DNA of 64,000 bases from Bradyrhizobium sp. CCGB12 (GTDB lineage Bacteria > Pseudomonadota > Alphaproteobacteria > Rhizobiales > Xanthobacteraceae). The notes below the pieces were generated by a model that was not told where the DNA came from, did no database searches, and saw only the letters and a list, made by a program, of their open reading frames with translations. A program made the translations under genes and the position numbers. Below, in pieces: positions 7,250-16,971 of this stretch; position 1 is the stretch's first letter, and every line of letters starts with the position of its first letter. The stretch covers positions 4,154,001 to 4,218,000 of the forward strand of contig NZ_JANADO010000001.1 of assembly GCF_024199845.1 (NCBI RefSeq), in the 5' to 3' direction.

Positions 7250-9757
7250 ATGACCCCCCCTATCAATGACATCGCCGGGATCGACGAGCTCAAGCGGCAA
7301 TTGCAGTCGGCCGCAGCCGAGAATGCGCAGCTGCGCGGCGAGCTTGCGATTGCGCGCGACCGCCAGAGCGCCAGCGCCGAGATTTTGCGCACCATCGCGG
7401 CCTCGCCCTCCGATGCGCGGCCGGTCTTCGCGGCGATCGCGTCCAGCTCAAAGCGCCTGCTCGGCGGCTTCTCCGCCACCGTGCTTCAATTCATCGGCGA
7501 CGAGCTGCATCTCGTGGCGTTTACGCCGACCAGCCCGGAGGCGGATGAAGGGCTGAAGGCGTCGTTCCCGCGCAAGATCGCCGACTTCCCGACCTTTGCC
7601 CTCGTGCGCGACGGCGAGACGATCCAGTTTCCCGACAGCGAGGCCGCCGACGTTCCCGAGCTGAACCGGAAGCTGGCGCGGCTGCGCGGCTTCCGCAGCG
7701 TGCTGTTCATGCCGCTGATGAACCGGGGCACGCCGGTCGGCATGATCAGCGTCACGCGCGCCGAGACCGGCGCGTTCGCGCCCGACCTCGTGCAGCTGCT
7801 CCAGACCTTTGCCGACCAGGCCGTGATCGCCATCGAGAACGCGCGCCTGTTCAACGAGACGAAAGAGACACTGGAGCGCCAGACCGCCACGGCGGACATC
7901 CTGAAGGTGATGGCGGCCTCGCCGGCCGACGTGCAGCCGGTGTTCGAGGCCATCGCCACCAACGCCAACCGGCTGATCGGCGGCTTCTCCACCGCAGTGC
8001 TGCGCTATATCGACGGCGCCGCGCACCTTGCGGCATTCACGCCGACCGATCCGGCCGGCGATCACGTGCTCCAGGCTTCGTTCCCGGTGCCGTTCGCACA
8101 GTTTCCGCCCTACCCGCTTGTGGCCAATGGCGCCGCGGCGCAATTGCCAGACACCGAGCTCGAGCCGGCGGCGCGCGATATCGCGCGCGCCCGCGGCTAT
8201 CGCAGCATGCTGTTCACGCCCTTGATGAGCGAAGGCGAAGCCATCGGCATCATCATCGCCACGCGCCGGGCAACCGGCCACTTCGCCGAACATCACGTGC
8301 GGCTGCTACAGACCTTTGCCGACCAGGCGGTGATCGCGATCAAGAATGTCAGCCTGTTCAACGCCACAAGGGAGGCGCTGGAACGACAAACCGCGACCGC
8401 CGACATCCTCAAGGTGATCGCGGCCTCGCCTGCCGATGTCACGCCGGTGTTCCAGGCCATCTCCGACAGCGCCAAGGCGCTGGTCGGCGGACACTCCTCC
8501 ACCGTCACCCGCGTCATCGACGGCGTGCTGCATCTGGCCGCCTTCACCACCGACAATGAAGCCGGCAACGCGGATCTGCTCAGTTCCTTTCCGACGCCGC
8601 TGTCGTCGTCAGGCATTCACAGCCGGGTCGCGACGAGCGGGGAATATGCCTTCCGCAGCGACATGCAGAACGAACCTGACCTCACCGAGGCCATGAAGGA
8701 GCTGGCGCGGACACGAGGCTATCGCAGCATCCTCGTGGTGCCGATGCTGCGCGACGGCGTTGCGATCGGCACCATTGCCGTCACGCGGCCGGAGCCCGGT
8801 CATTTCCCCGACAAGGCGATCAACCTGCTCAAGACCTTTGCCGACCAGGCCGTGATCGCGGTCGAGAACACGCGCCTGTTCAACGAGGTGCAGGACCGCA
8901 CACAGGAGCTCGCCAAATCGCTCAACGATCTGCGCGCCGCGCAAGATCGGCTGATCCAGACCGAGAAGCTTGCGTCGCTCGGCCAGCTCACCGCCGGCAT
9001 CGCCCATGAGATCAAGAACCCGCTCAACTTCGTCAATAATTTTGCTTCGCTCTCCGCCGAGCTGACGGACGAGCTGAACGAGGTGCTCGCGCCCGTTACG
9101 CTCGCAGACGAGCTCCGCAGCGAGGTCGACGAGCTGACGGGACTTCTGAAGGACAATCTGCAAAAGGTCGTGCAGCACGGCCGGCGCGCCGATTCCATCG
9201 TCAAGAACATGCTGCTGCATTCGCGCGAAGGCGGCGGCGAGCACGGGTTGAGCGACATCAACGCGCTGGTCGAGGAGAGCCTCAACCTCGCCTATCACGG
9301 CGCACGCGCCGAGAAGCCGGGGTTCGACGTGACGCTGAAGCGCGAGCTCGATCCGGCAGCGGGGCAAGCCGAAGTGTTTTCGCAGGAGATCACCCGGGTG
9401 CTGCTGAACCTGATCTCGAACGGCTTCCATGCGGTCGCCAAGCGCAAGGCCGACGGCGCCGCCGACTACGAGCCGGTGCTGCTTGCGGCAACGTGCGACC
9501 GCGGCGACAGTATCGAGATCCGCATCCGCGACAACGGCACCGGCATTGCCGAGGGCATCAGAGAGAAGATGTTCAATCCGTTCTTCACCACCAAGCCGGC
9601 CGGTGAAGGCACCGGCCTGGGGCTGTCGATGAGCCATGACATCGTCGTGAAGCAGCACGGCGGCACGATCGACGTCGCGACGAAGGCCGGTGAGTTCACC
9701 GAGTTCACGATCCGGCTGCCGCGGAAGAGCAGCTTTGCGGAGAGCAACAAGGGATAG
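7250..9757 (+). CDS. Sensor histidine kinase with three GAF domains
   Basis: About 835 residues from the ATG at 7250. A short coiled coil is followed by three tandem GAF sensor domains starting near residues 41, 213 and 382. Each opens with nearly the same sequence (ILKVxAASPADVxPVFxAI) and ends in LLQTFADQAVIAIEN, so they arose by internal duplication. Then come a linker coiled coil, the phosphoacceptor H-box with His586 (GIAHEIKNPLN) and a HATPase_c domain (DNGTGIAEG, FFTTKPAGEGTGLGLS). There are no membrane segments, so it is a cytoplasmic kinase. No response regulator is adjacent. The hydrolase gene follows after 18 bases. Confidence 0.9.
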   Translation: MTPPINDIAGIDELKRQLQSAAAENAQLRGELAIARDRQSASAEILRTIAASPSDARPVFAAIASSSKRLLGGFSATVLQFIGDELHLVAFTPTSPEADEGLKASFPRKIADFPTFALVRDGETIQFPDSEAADVPELNRKLARLRGFRSVLFMPLMNRGTPVGMISVTRAETGAFAPDLVQLLQTFADQAVIAIENARLFNETKETLERQTATADILKVMAASPADVQPVFEAIATNANRLIGGFSTAVLRYIDGAAHLAAFTPTDPAGDHVLQASFPVPFAQFPPYPLVANGAAAQLPDTELEPAARDIARARGYRSMLFTPLMSEGEAIGIIIATRRATGHFAEHHVRLLQTFADQAVIAIKNVSLFNATREALERQTATADILKVIAASPADVTPVFQAISDSAKALVGGHSSTVTRVIDGVLHLAAFTTDNEAGNADLLSSFPTPLSSSGIHSRVATSGEYAFRSDMQNEPDLTEAMKELARTRGYRSILVVPMLRDGVAIGTIAVTRPEPGHFPDKAINLLKTFADQAVIAVENTRLFNEVQDRTQELAKSLNDLRAAQDRLIQTEKLASLGQLTAGIAHEIKNPLNFVNNFASLSAELTDELNEVLAPVTLADELRSEVDELTGLLKDNLQKVVQHGRRADSIVKNMLLHSREGGGEHGLSDINALVEESLNLAYHGARAEKPGFDVTLKRELDPAAGQAEVFSQEITRVLLNLISNGFHAVAKRKADGAADYEPVLLAATCDRGDSIEIRIRDNGTGIAEGIREKMFNPFFTTKPAGEGTGLGLSMSHDIVVKQHGGTIDVATKAGEFTEFTIRLPRKSSFAESNKG

Positions 9758-9775
9758 CGTCAGCCGGAGGGTGCC

Positions 9776-11479
9776 TTGAAGAGTCTCGCGTGGTTCATTC
9801 GGCGACAACTCCTCTCGCTATCCGGCGTCGGCCTCATGCTGGGCGCGCTGTTCTTCGCGGCCGCGCTGACGCCGACGCTGATCCCGCGGAGCTATCTCAC
9901 GCAAGGCGTCCTCGCCGGCGGTTGCCTTGCGATCGGCTATTTCGCCGGAATCCTGTGGCGGCGGCTGTGGCACTATCTCGAATTGCCCGAGCCTTCGGCG
10001 CGCGCGAGATCGATTGCGAATGCGCTTGTCGCGGCCGTCTGCTTGCTCGTTGTCATCGGCTTTCTGTGGCGCACCACCGATTGGCAGAACTCGATCCGCG
10101 CTGTGATGAAGATGGCCCCGGTCGAGACCGCGCATCCGCTCAAGGTCTGCGCGATCGCCCTGATCACATTCGCAGTGCTGCTGGTGCTGGGGCGACTGTT
10201 CGAACTTGTCGCCCGCTTCCTCGCTGCGCGCACGAGGCGCGTCATTCCGCGGAAGGTCGCAAACGTCATCGGCGTGATCGTCGCGGGCCTGCTGTTCTGG
10301 TCGATCGCCAGCAATGTCCTGGTCCGCATGGCATTCAACGCGCTCGACTCCTCCTTCCGCGAACTCGATGTTCTGCTAGAGCCCGAACGGCCGCAGCCGA
10401 CCGCCTCCGATCGGACGGGAAGCCCGGCATCGCTGGTGAAGTGGAAGGAGCTCGGGCGCATGGGGCGCCGGTTCATTGCCTCCGGCCCGACCGCGGCCGA
10501 GATCAGCGCCATCACGGAACGGCCCGCGCAGGACCCGGTGCGCGTCTATGTGGGGCTCGGCAGCCGCGACACGGCGCAGGCACGCGCCAAGCTTGCGCTC
10601 GAAGAGCTGAAGCGCCAACACGGTTTTGAACGGGGCACACTCATCGTCGTCACGCCGACCGGTACCGGCTGGATCGACCCTGCCGCGATGGATACGGTCG
10701 AATATCTTCATCATGGCGATGTCGCGAGCGTCGCGATGCAATACTCCTATCTCAACAGCCCGCTGTCGCTGCTGTTTCAACCCGAGTACGGCGCAGAGGC
10801 GGCGCGTGCGCTGTTTGCGGAAATCTACGGTTACTGGACGACGCTGCCGAAGGATAAGCGGCCGAAGCTGTATTTGCACGGGCTCAGCCTCGGCGCCATG
10901 AACTCGGAAAAATCCGCGGAGCTGTTCGAGACGATCGGCGATCCCATCGCCGGCGCGCTGTGGAGCGGGGCGCCGTTCGAAAGCCGCATCTGGCGCTCGA
11001 TCACCGAAAGCCGCAATCCGGACACGCCGGCCTGGCTGCCGGAATTCCGCGACAGCCGCTTCGTCCGCTTCATGAACCAGGACGGATCGACCGTGCCGCC
11101 GGATGCGCCCTGGGGCCCGATGCGCGTCGTCTATCTGCAATATGCCAGTGATGCGATCACGTTCTTCGCCTACCGCGATGCCTATCAGGCGCCCGCCTGG
11201 ATGGCGGCACCGCGCGGACCGGACGTGTCACCGGAGCTGCGATGGTATCCAATCGTCACCATGCTGCAGCTCGCCCTCGACATGGCGGTCGCGACCCATA
11301 CCCCGATGGGCTTCGGCCATGTCTACGCGCCCGAGCATTACGTCGATGCCTGGGTCGCGGTGACAGATGTCCGTGATTGGCCTGCCGAAGCGCTCGCGCG
11401 GCTGAAACAACAGCTCGCGGCGAAAGCGCGGAAGACGGGCGCAGGCAATGCAGACGACGATCCCGACCGCGGGGGCTAA
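9776..11479 (+). CDS. Membrane-anchored alpha/beta-hydrolase family protein
   Basis: 567 residues. About four hydrophobic helices fill the first 200 residues (the Abhydrolase_9 N-terminal region). The C-terminal domain carries a nucleophile elbow HGLSLGAM with Ser371 and a likely catalytic His near the end (GFGHVYAPEHYVDAW). Start is TTG at 9776, chosen because a GGAGG site at 9766-9770 is five bases away. It lies 18 bases after the triple-GAF kinase and is probably co-transcribed with it. The substrate is unknown; an esterase or lipase-like role at the inner membrane is inferred from the fold only. Confidence 0.82.
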   Translation: MKSLAWFIRRQLLSLSGVGLMLGALFFAAALTPTLIPRSYLTQGVLAGGCLAIGYFAGILWRRLWHYLELPEPSARARSIANALVAAVCLLVVIGFLWRTTDWQNSIRAVMKMAPVETAHPLKVCAIALITFAVLLVLGRLFELVARFLAARTRRVIPRKVANVIGVIVAGLLFWSIASNVLVRMAFNALDSSFRELDVLLEPERPQPTASDRTGSPASLVKWKELGRMGRRFIASGPTAAEISAITERPAQDPVRVYVGLGSRDTAQARAKLALEELKRQHGFERGTLIVVTPTGTGWIDPAAMDTVEYLHHGDVASVAMQYSYLNSPLSLLFQPEYGAEAARALFAEIYGYWTTLPKDKRPKLYLHGLSLGAMNSEKSAELFETIGDPIAGALWSGAPFESRIWRSITESRNPDTPAWLPEFRDSRFVRFMNQDGSTVPPDAPWGPMRVVYLQYASDAITFFAYRDAYQAPAWMAAPRGPDVSPELRWYPIVTMLQLALDMAVATHTPMGFGHVYAPEHYVDAWVAVTDVRDWPAEALARLKQQLAAKARKTGAGNADDDPDRGG

Positions 11480-11481
11480 AG

Positions 11482-11531
11482 CATGATCCGGAAAAGTGCG
11501 CAGCGGTTTTCCGAAAAGATCAGGCTCAAAT
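11482..11531. repeat. Palindromic repeat between convergent genes (family C)
   Basis: GCATGATCCGGAAAA and TTTTCCGAAAAGATCAGGC form an imperfect inverted repeat with CGGAAAA/TTTTCCG arms. It fills the 63-base gap between the hydrolase and the convergent MFS gene, where it could act as a bidirectional terminator. Similar elements are widespread in Rhizobiales. Confidence 0.6.
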
Positions 11532-11542
11532 AATCAGAGCCC

Positions 11543-13126
11543 CTACTCCGCCATCTCCACCGGCTGCGACGTGGAGGGGCCAGCCAGCGGCCGCTCCTCC
11601 ATCGCGATCAGGCAGAGCGCAGCGCCCGTCATCAGCGCGGTGGCGGCGCCGAACACGTAGCGGAACGCGTGCCGCATGTCCTCGGCGGGAATCGCAGGGA
11701 TGCTGCCCGCGACATGATGCTCGCCGGCGAGCGGAATGTCGGCACCGAGCGCGATCAGCAGGATGGCCGCGAACGCCGCGACCGTGAAGGACGACATCAG
11801 CGAGCGGAAGAAGTTCAACGCACCAGTGATGGTGCCGACCTGCGGACGCGCGACCGAATTCTGCACCGAGACCACGCAGACCGGAAAGGTGGTGCCGAGG
11901 CCGAGCGCAAACGCGGCCATCAGTGTCAGCAAGCCCCATAGCGGCAGCGTCGTCAGCGTGAGGCCGAGGCCACACAGCGCCGCCCAGGACGTGCCGATGA
12001 TGGCGACGCGCTTGTAATGCTTGGCCCGCGCCATCGTACGACCGGCGATGGCCGCACCGCAGGTCGAGACCGCCGCGAGCGGGATGAGGGCAAGCCCCGC
12101 CTCGCTGGCGCTGAGGTGATAGACGGATTCATAATAGAGCGGGAGCTGAACCGTGAGGCCGGTGATCGCGCCGAGCGCACAACCGCCGGCCATCAGCCCG
12201 AACGGCACGACGCTTCCGCCCAGCAGCGGAAGCGGCAGGAACGGCTCGTCCGACCGCCGCGCATGCCAGACGAAGCTGACCACGAGCGCGACCGCTCCGC
12301 CGAGCATCGCCAGCACGGTCGGCGACAGCCACGGATAGCGCGTGCCCCCCCAGGTCAGCACCAGCATGAAGACAACGGCGGAGGCCATCAGCAACACGCC
12401 GCCGAGCCAGTCGACCTTGCGCTTGCGGTGGAACACCGGAATCTTCTTCATCTTCGGCAGCAGCAGCGCGATCGCGGCGGCCGCGAGAGGCAGATTGATC
12501 CAGAAGATCATCGACCAGTGCAGGTGCTCGGCGAACACGCCGCCGATGACCGGACCTAAAATGCCGCCGACCATCCAGACGCTGGAGAAATAGGCCTGGT
12601 ATTGGCCGCGCTCGCGGGGTGAGACGACGTCGGAGATCACGGTCTGCACCACAGGCATGATGCCGCCGCCGCCGAGGCCCTGAAGGCCGCGCGCCAGAAT
12701 CAGCATCGGCAAGTTCGGCGCGATGGCGCACAGCACCGAGCCCACGACGAACAGGCTGAGCGAGGTGATGATCATGGCCTTGCGGCCGTAGATGTCGCTG
12801 AGCGTGCCGAACACCGGCGCGACGGCGGTCGAAGCGAGCAGATAGGCGGTGATGACCCAGGACAGGCTCGAGACATCCTGGAACTGGCGCCCGATCGTCG
12901 GCAGCGCAGTCGCCACGATGGTCTGGTCGAGGGCGGCCAGGAACATCGTCAGCATCAAGCTGATGACGATGGTACGGACCTCGTCCTGCGACAGCGGCAC
13001 CGGCGGCGCGAGCGAGGGCGCGTCATCGACGCTCAAGACCTCGGAAGGAAGGCGGGACAGCTCTTCGGCGATATCGTCGGGCAATGCCTGGACGTCGGCA
13101 GTGCTCCGCCGTTCGAACTTGTTCAT
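11543..13126 (-). CDS. MFS multidrug exporter, DHA2 (EmrB/QacA) family
   Basis: About 527 residues with a cytoplasmic N-terminal extension of some 55 residues and 14 predicted membrane spans, the DHA2 layout. Family motifs are visible: LDQTIVATALPTIGRQF in TM1 (motif D1), GTLSDIYGRK between TM2 and TM3 (motif A), and the TM5 antiporter motif region GPVIGGVFAEHLHW. It should export drugs or other small molecules using the proton gradient. I start at MNKFERR (13126); the frame extends to 13234 but that extension is low-complexity and lacks a ribosome-binding site. No membrane-fusion partner is adjacent. Confidence 0.9.
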   Translation of the reverse strand: MNKFERRSTADVQALPDDIAEELSRLPSEVLSVDDAPSLAPPVPLSQDEVRTIVISLMLTMFLAALDQTIVATALPTIGRQFQDVSSLSWVITAYLLASTAVAPVFGTLSDIYGRKAMIITSLSLFVVGSVLCAIAPNLPMLILARGLQGLGGGGIMPVVQTVISDVVSPRERGQYQAYFSSVWMVGGILGPVIGGVFAEHLHWSMIFWINLPLAAAAIALLLPKMKKIPVFHRKRKVDWLGGVLLMASAVVFMLVLTWGGTRYPWLSPTVLAMLGGAVALVVSFVWHARRSDEPFLPLPLLGGSVVPFGLMAGGCALGAITGLTVQLPLYYESVYHLSASEAGLALIPLAAVSTCGAAIAGRTMARAKHYKRVAIIGTSWAALCGLGLTLTTLPLWGLLTLMAAFALGLGTTFPVCVVSVQNSVARPQVGTITGALNFFRSLMSSFTVAAFAAILLIALGADIPLAGEHHVAGSIPAIPAEDMRHAFRYVFGAATALMTGAALCLIAMEERPLAGPSTSQPVEMAE

Positions 13127-13282
13127 CTCGATCGGAAGCCGTGAAGCGGCGCAACGCCGCGAAGGATTCGTTCTATGCAGACAATGTAGAGAGGAAAGTT
13201 CTTCCCAGGCAGGCACCGCGGCGCATGGGTGCATCCCACCGCGGGGTCATCCCGAACAATTGATCAAGAGCGGTGCGGCGGA

Positions 13283-13798
13283 TCAGTCCTTCGGACGTCG
13301 CTTCAGGCGGGCCCGTTTCGGCAAGGTCGCCGGCCATTGCACGATGTGATCCTCAAGCTCCTCGTCCGGGATCTCCTCCTCGCTGCCCTCGACCCGGCCA
13401 CGCACGGAGACGCCCGCCTCGTGCACGGTATTGGGATCACCGGAGACCAGCGGATGCCACCAATAGAGATCGCGCCCCTCGGCGACGAGCTTGTAGCCGC
13501 AGCTCGGCGGCAGCCAGTTCAAGGTGCGGACATTGGCAGGGGTCAGCCGGACGCAGTCCGGAACCTTGTCGGAGCGATTCGGGTAGTCCTTGCAGGCGCA
13601 GCTCGCACCATCGAGAAGTTTGCAGCCGATATGAGTGAAATAGATCTCGCCGGTGTCCTCGTCCTCGAGCTTGTTCAGGCAGCAGCGCCCGCAGCCGTCG
13701 CACAGGCTTTCCCATTCCGGCCCAGACATCTCTTCCAACGTCTTGGTTTTCCAGAAGAATCCCTCCTGGCCTGAAGGTCGTTTGGGAGCTGCGGTCAT
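13283..13798 (-). CDS. YcgN family cysteine-cluster protein (UPF0260)
   Basis: 171 residues with the Cys cluster CDGCGRCC followed by further cysteines ([29 protein letters not shown]), characteristic of the YkgJ/YcgN zinc- or iron-binding family. The function is not established in any organism I know of. A GAGG site lies four bases before the ATG at 13798. The C-terminal tail is basic ([11 protein letters not shown]). It is divergent from the penicillin-binding protein gene and downstream of no obvious operon partner. Confidence 0.88.
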   Translation of the reverse strand: MTAAPKRPSGQEGFFWKTKTLEEMSGPEWESLCDGCGRCCLNKLEDEDTGEIYFTHIGCKLLDGASCACKDYPNRSDKVPDCVRLTPANVRTLNWLPPSCGYKLVAEGRDLYWWHPLVSGDPNTVHEAGVSVRGRVEGSEEEIPDEELEDHIVQWPATLPKRARLKRRPKD

Positions 13799-14055
13799 GC
13801 GCCTCAACACGAGTTCGAAAGAGCTACGGCAAATGCCATCTAGGGCGGGTGGCCGTGACGGTGCAAGCAACACCCCGCACAAGGCCCGTAATGACCCGGG
13901 GTCAATTAGGCCTGTTGTTCAAAATCGCGAGCGTGACCATTGGTTTATAGGCCCTGCTCGGCTAGAAGGAACACAGAGTCCCCAAAGGACGCGAACCGGG
14001 CGCCTTGGGTTTGCCGTAACATTCCCGCAAGACGTCTCGATGCCGCCCCGGCCGG

Positions 14056-16383
14056 GTGCTTGAACGCTTTCGAAGCAAGCCGCAAGGGTTCCAGGTGCGC
14101 CAGATCATACCACCGCATTGGAAGCAGAAGATCCGGAATTTCCTCCTGGATCTCGATGCGCGCATCGACTCCTCGCTGTTCTCCTCGGCCAAGGGCATCC
14201 GCGAGCTCTACGAGCGCTACTCTACCTTCATGGACCGGTTCTATGTCGGACGCTGGAAGCGCTGGGTGTTCATCGAGCCGCTGTCGGAAGCCGCAACCCT
14301 CGGCCTTGGCGGCCTGGTCGTGATGCTCACGCTCGCCATCCCCGCCTTCCGCGAGACCGCGGACGAGGACTGGCTGAAGAAGTCCGATCTCGCCGTGACC
14401 TTCCTCGACCGCTACGGCAACCCGATCGGCAGCCGCGGCATCAAGCACAACGACTCGATCCCGCTGGAAGATTTTCCTGATGTGCTGATCAAGGCGACGC
14501 TGGCGACCGAGGACCGCCGCTTTTACGACCATTTCGGCATCGACATCGCCGGCACGGCGCGCGCGCTCGTCACCAACGCCCAGGCCGGCGGCGTCCGCCA
14601 GGGCGGCTCGTCGATCACGCAGCAGCTCGCCAAGAACCTGTTCCTGAGCAACGAGCGCACCATCGAGCGCAAGGTCAACGAAGCCTTCCTCGCGATCTGG
14701 CTGGAATGGCGTCTGACCAAGAACGAGATCCTCAAGCTCTACCTCGACCGCGCCTATATGGGTGGCGGCACCTTCGGCGTCGACGGCGCGGCGCATTTCT
14801 ACTTCAACAAGTCGGCACGCGACGTCACCTTGGCGGAAGCAGCGATGCTCGCCGGCCTGTTCAAGGCCCCGACCAAATACGCCCCCCACATCAACCTGCC
14901 CGCCGCCCGCGCCCGCGCCAACGTCGTGCTCGACAACCTCGTCGATGCCGGCTTCATGACCGAGGGCCAGGTGTTCGGCGCCCGCCGCAACCCGGCCTTC
15001 GCGGTCGACCGCCGCGACGAGGCGTCGCCGAACTATTATCTCGACTACGCCTTCGACGAGATGCGCAAGCTGGTCGACACCTTCCCGAAGTCCTACACCG
15101 AGCGCGTCTTCGTGGTCCGCCTCGCCATGGACGCCAATGTGCAGAAGGCGGCAGAAGACGCGATCGAGAACCAGCTGCGCCAGTTCGGCCGCGACTATCA
15201 CGCGACGCAGGCCGCAACCGTGGTCTCCGATCTCGACGGCGGCATCCGTGCCATGGTCGGCGGCCGCGACTACGGCGCCAGCCAGTTCAACCGCGCCACC
15301 GACGCCTACCGCCAGCCCGGCTCCTCGTTCAAGCCTTACGTCTATACGACCGCGCTTCTGAACGGCTTCACGCCGAACTCGATCGTGGTCGACGGCCCGG
15401 TCTGCATCGGCAATTGGTGCCCGCAGAATTATGGCCATTCCTATTCCGGCTCGGTGACGCTGACGCAGGCGATCACGCGCTCGATCAACGTCGTGCCGGT
15501 GAAGCTGTCGATCGCGATCGGCCAGAAGGAGCAGCCGAAGGCGCCGAACCCGGCCAAGATCGGCCGCGCCAAGATCGTCGAGGTCGCGCGCCGCTTCGGC
15601 CTCAAGGCGCCGCTGCCTGATACGCCGTCGCTGCCGATCGGCTCTGACGAAGTCACCGTGCTCGAGCACGCGGTCGCCTATGCGACGTTCCCGAACCGCG
15701 GCAAGGCGGTGACGCCGCATTCCGTGCTGGAGGTGCGCACCGGCGCCGGCGACCTGGTCTGGCGCTGGGACCGCGACGGCCCGAAACCGCGGCAGGCGAT
15801 CCCCGCCTCTGTGGCCGCCGACATGGCGGGCATGATGAGCCACGTCGTCAGCGAAGGCACCGCGCGCCGCGCTGCCCTCGACGGCATTCCGACCGCGGGC
15901 AAGACCGGCACCACCAATGCGTATCGCGACGCCTGGTTCGTCGGCTACACCGGCAATTTCACCTGCGCGGTCTGGTACGGCAACGACGACTACTCGCCGA
16001 CCAACCGCATGACCGGCGGCTCACTGCCGGCGCAGACCTGGCACGACATCATGCTCGCGGCGCATCAGGGCGTCGAGGTCCGGGAAATCCCCGGCATCGG
16101 CATGGGCCAGAAGCTGCCGCCGCAGCATGTCGGCAACACGCAGGCCAATGCGGCGCCGAAGGTGCCGGAGACCAAGCCCGGTCCGCCGCCCGTGCTGACC
16201 AAGCGCGGCGCCGACATCCTGGTGCGCGTCGAGAAGCTGCTGGATGATGCGGCCAAGACTGCGAACAAATCGTCGGCCGCCGACATCAACCCGGCCAAGC
16301 CGTCCTCGTCAACGAGTGCGCTCGCCTTCCCGCAGAATTATGCGGAAGAGAACGCCAACGCCTCCGCCCCGCGCAAGAACTGA
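14056..16383 (+). CDS. Bifunctional penicillin-binding protein, class A (PBP1a-like)
   Basis: 775 residues. A cytoplasmic N-terminus of about 75 residues precedes one membrane helix (about 80-97). The GT51 glycosyltransferase domain follows, with Glu152 in ATEDRRFYDHFGID and GGSSITQQLAKN. The transpeptidase domain carries SSFK (Ser423, Lys426), SIN (476-478) and KTGT (616-619), all intact. It polymerises and cross-links peptidoglycan in the periplasm. The C-terminal tail is Pro/Ala-rich and disordered. The start is a GTG without a clear ribosome-binding site, so the true start could differ. DUF1214 and DUF1254 genes follow directly. Confidence 0.92.
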   Translation: MLERFRSKPQGFQVRQIIPPHWKQKIRNFLLDLDARIDSSLFSSAKGIRELYERYSTFMDRFYVGRWKRWVFIEPLSEAATLGLGGLVVMLTLAIPAFRETADEDWLKKSDLAVTFLDRYGNPIGSRGIKHNDSIPLEDFPDVLIKATLATEDRRFYDHFGIDIAGTARALVTNAQAGGVRQGGSSITQQLAKNLFLSNERTIERKVNEAFLAIWLEWRLTKNEILKLYLDRAYMGGGTFGVDGAAHFYFNKSARDVTLAEAAMLAGLFKAPTKYAPHINLPAARARANVVLDNLVDAGFMTEGQVFGARRNPAFAVDRRDEASPNYYLDYAFDEMRKLVDTFPKSYTERVFVVRLAMDANVQKAAEDAIENQLRQFGRDYHATQAATVVSDLDGGIRAMVGGRDYGASQFNRATDAYRQPGSSFKPYVYTTALLNGFTPNSIVVDGPVCIGNWCPQNYGHSYSGSVTLTQAITRSINVVPVKLSIAIGQKEQPKAPNPAKIGRAKIVEVARRFGLKAPLPDTPSLPIGSDEVTVLEHAVAYATFPNRGKAVTPHSVLEVRTGAGDLVWRWDRDGPKPRQAIPASVAADMAGMMSHVVSEGTARRAALDGIPTAGKTGTTNAYRDAWFVGYTGNFTCAVWYGNDDYSPTNRMTGGSLPAQTWHDIMLAAHQGVEVREIPGIGMGQKLPPQHVGNTQANAAPKVPETKPGPPPVLTKRGADILVRVEKLLDDAAKTANKSSAADINPAKPSSSTSALAFPQNYAEENANASAPRKN

Positions 16384-16392
16384 TCGAAACCC

Positions 16393-16971
16393 GTGCGGCT
16401 GATCCTGATCACATTGACGGCCCTTCTGCTCGCGAGCGTGGTCGGCGTCGGCGCGACCTGGATGACGACGACGCGCGGCACCGAGATCGGCACGCTGACC
16501 ATCGGCGCCTGGACCGCGCGGCCGCGCACCGGCACCGCCGACGTCGATCCCTATTCGCGCGCCACCATCGTGCGCAACGGCGAGCTGCCGATCGGCACCG
16601 GCGACGGCGTCGCCTTCACCGCGACGGCCGACGACAAGAAGAAGGCGCTCGACGGCCGCTGCGACGTGATCGTCTCCGGCGTGACGCCGCCGGCGCGGTT
16701 CTGGACGCTGACGCTCTACGACCGCAAGGGCCACCTCGTCGCCAACTCGCTGCAGCGCTACGGCTTCACCAGCCAGGAGATCGTGCGGCAATCCGACGGC
16801 TCGTTCGAGATCCGCATCGCCTCGCGCTCGCGCGCCGGCAACTGGCTGCCGACCGGCGGCATCGAGCGCTACGCCCTGATGCTGCGCCTCTACGACACCC
16901 CGGTCGGGGTCGCCACGCGTACCCAGCGCGATGCGCCGATGCCCACCATCAGCACGGTGGGCTGCTCATGA
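16393..16971 (+). CDS. DUF1214 domain-containing membrane protein
   Basis: 192 residues from a GTG nine bases after the penicillin-binding protein stop. One N-terminal hydrophobic anchor (about 3-24) precedes a beta-rich DUF1214 domain (PPARFWTLTLYDRKGHLVAN, NWLPT), placing it in the periplasm. DUF1214 and DUF1254 usually occur together, either fused or as neighbours, and here they are neighbours overlapping by four bases. Biochemical function is not established. Linkage to the PBP gene suggests an envelope role, by inference. Confidence 0.8.
   Translation: MRLILITLTALLLASVVGVGATWMTTTRGTEIGTLTIGAWTARPRTGTADVDPYSRATIVRNGELPIGTGDGVAFTATADDKKKALDGRCDVIVSGVTPPARFWTLTLYDRKGHLVANSLQRYGFTSQEIVRQSDGSFEIRIASRSRAGNWLPTGGIERYALMLRLYDTPVGVATRTQRDAPMPTISTVGCS

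Noticed and set aside
13945..15843. Long minus-strand open frame opposite the penicillin-binding protein
   Set aside because: The plus-strand frame has all PBP motifs. The minus-strand protein is Arg/Ala/Gly/Asp-biased with no recognisable domain, as expected of the antisense of GC-rich coding DNA.
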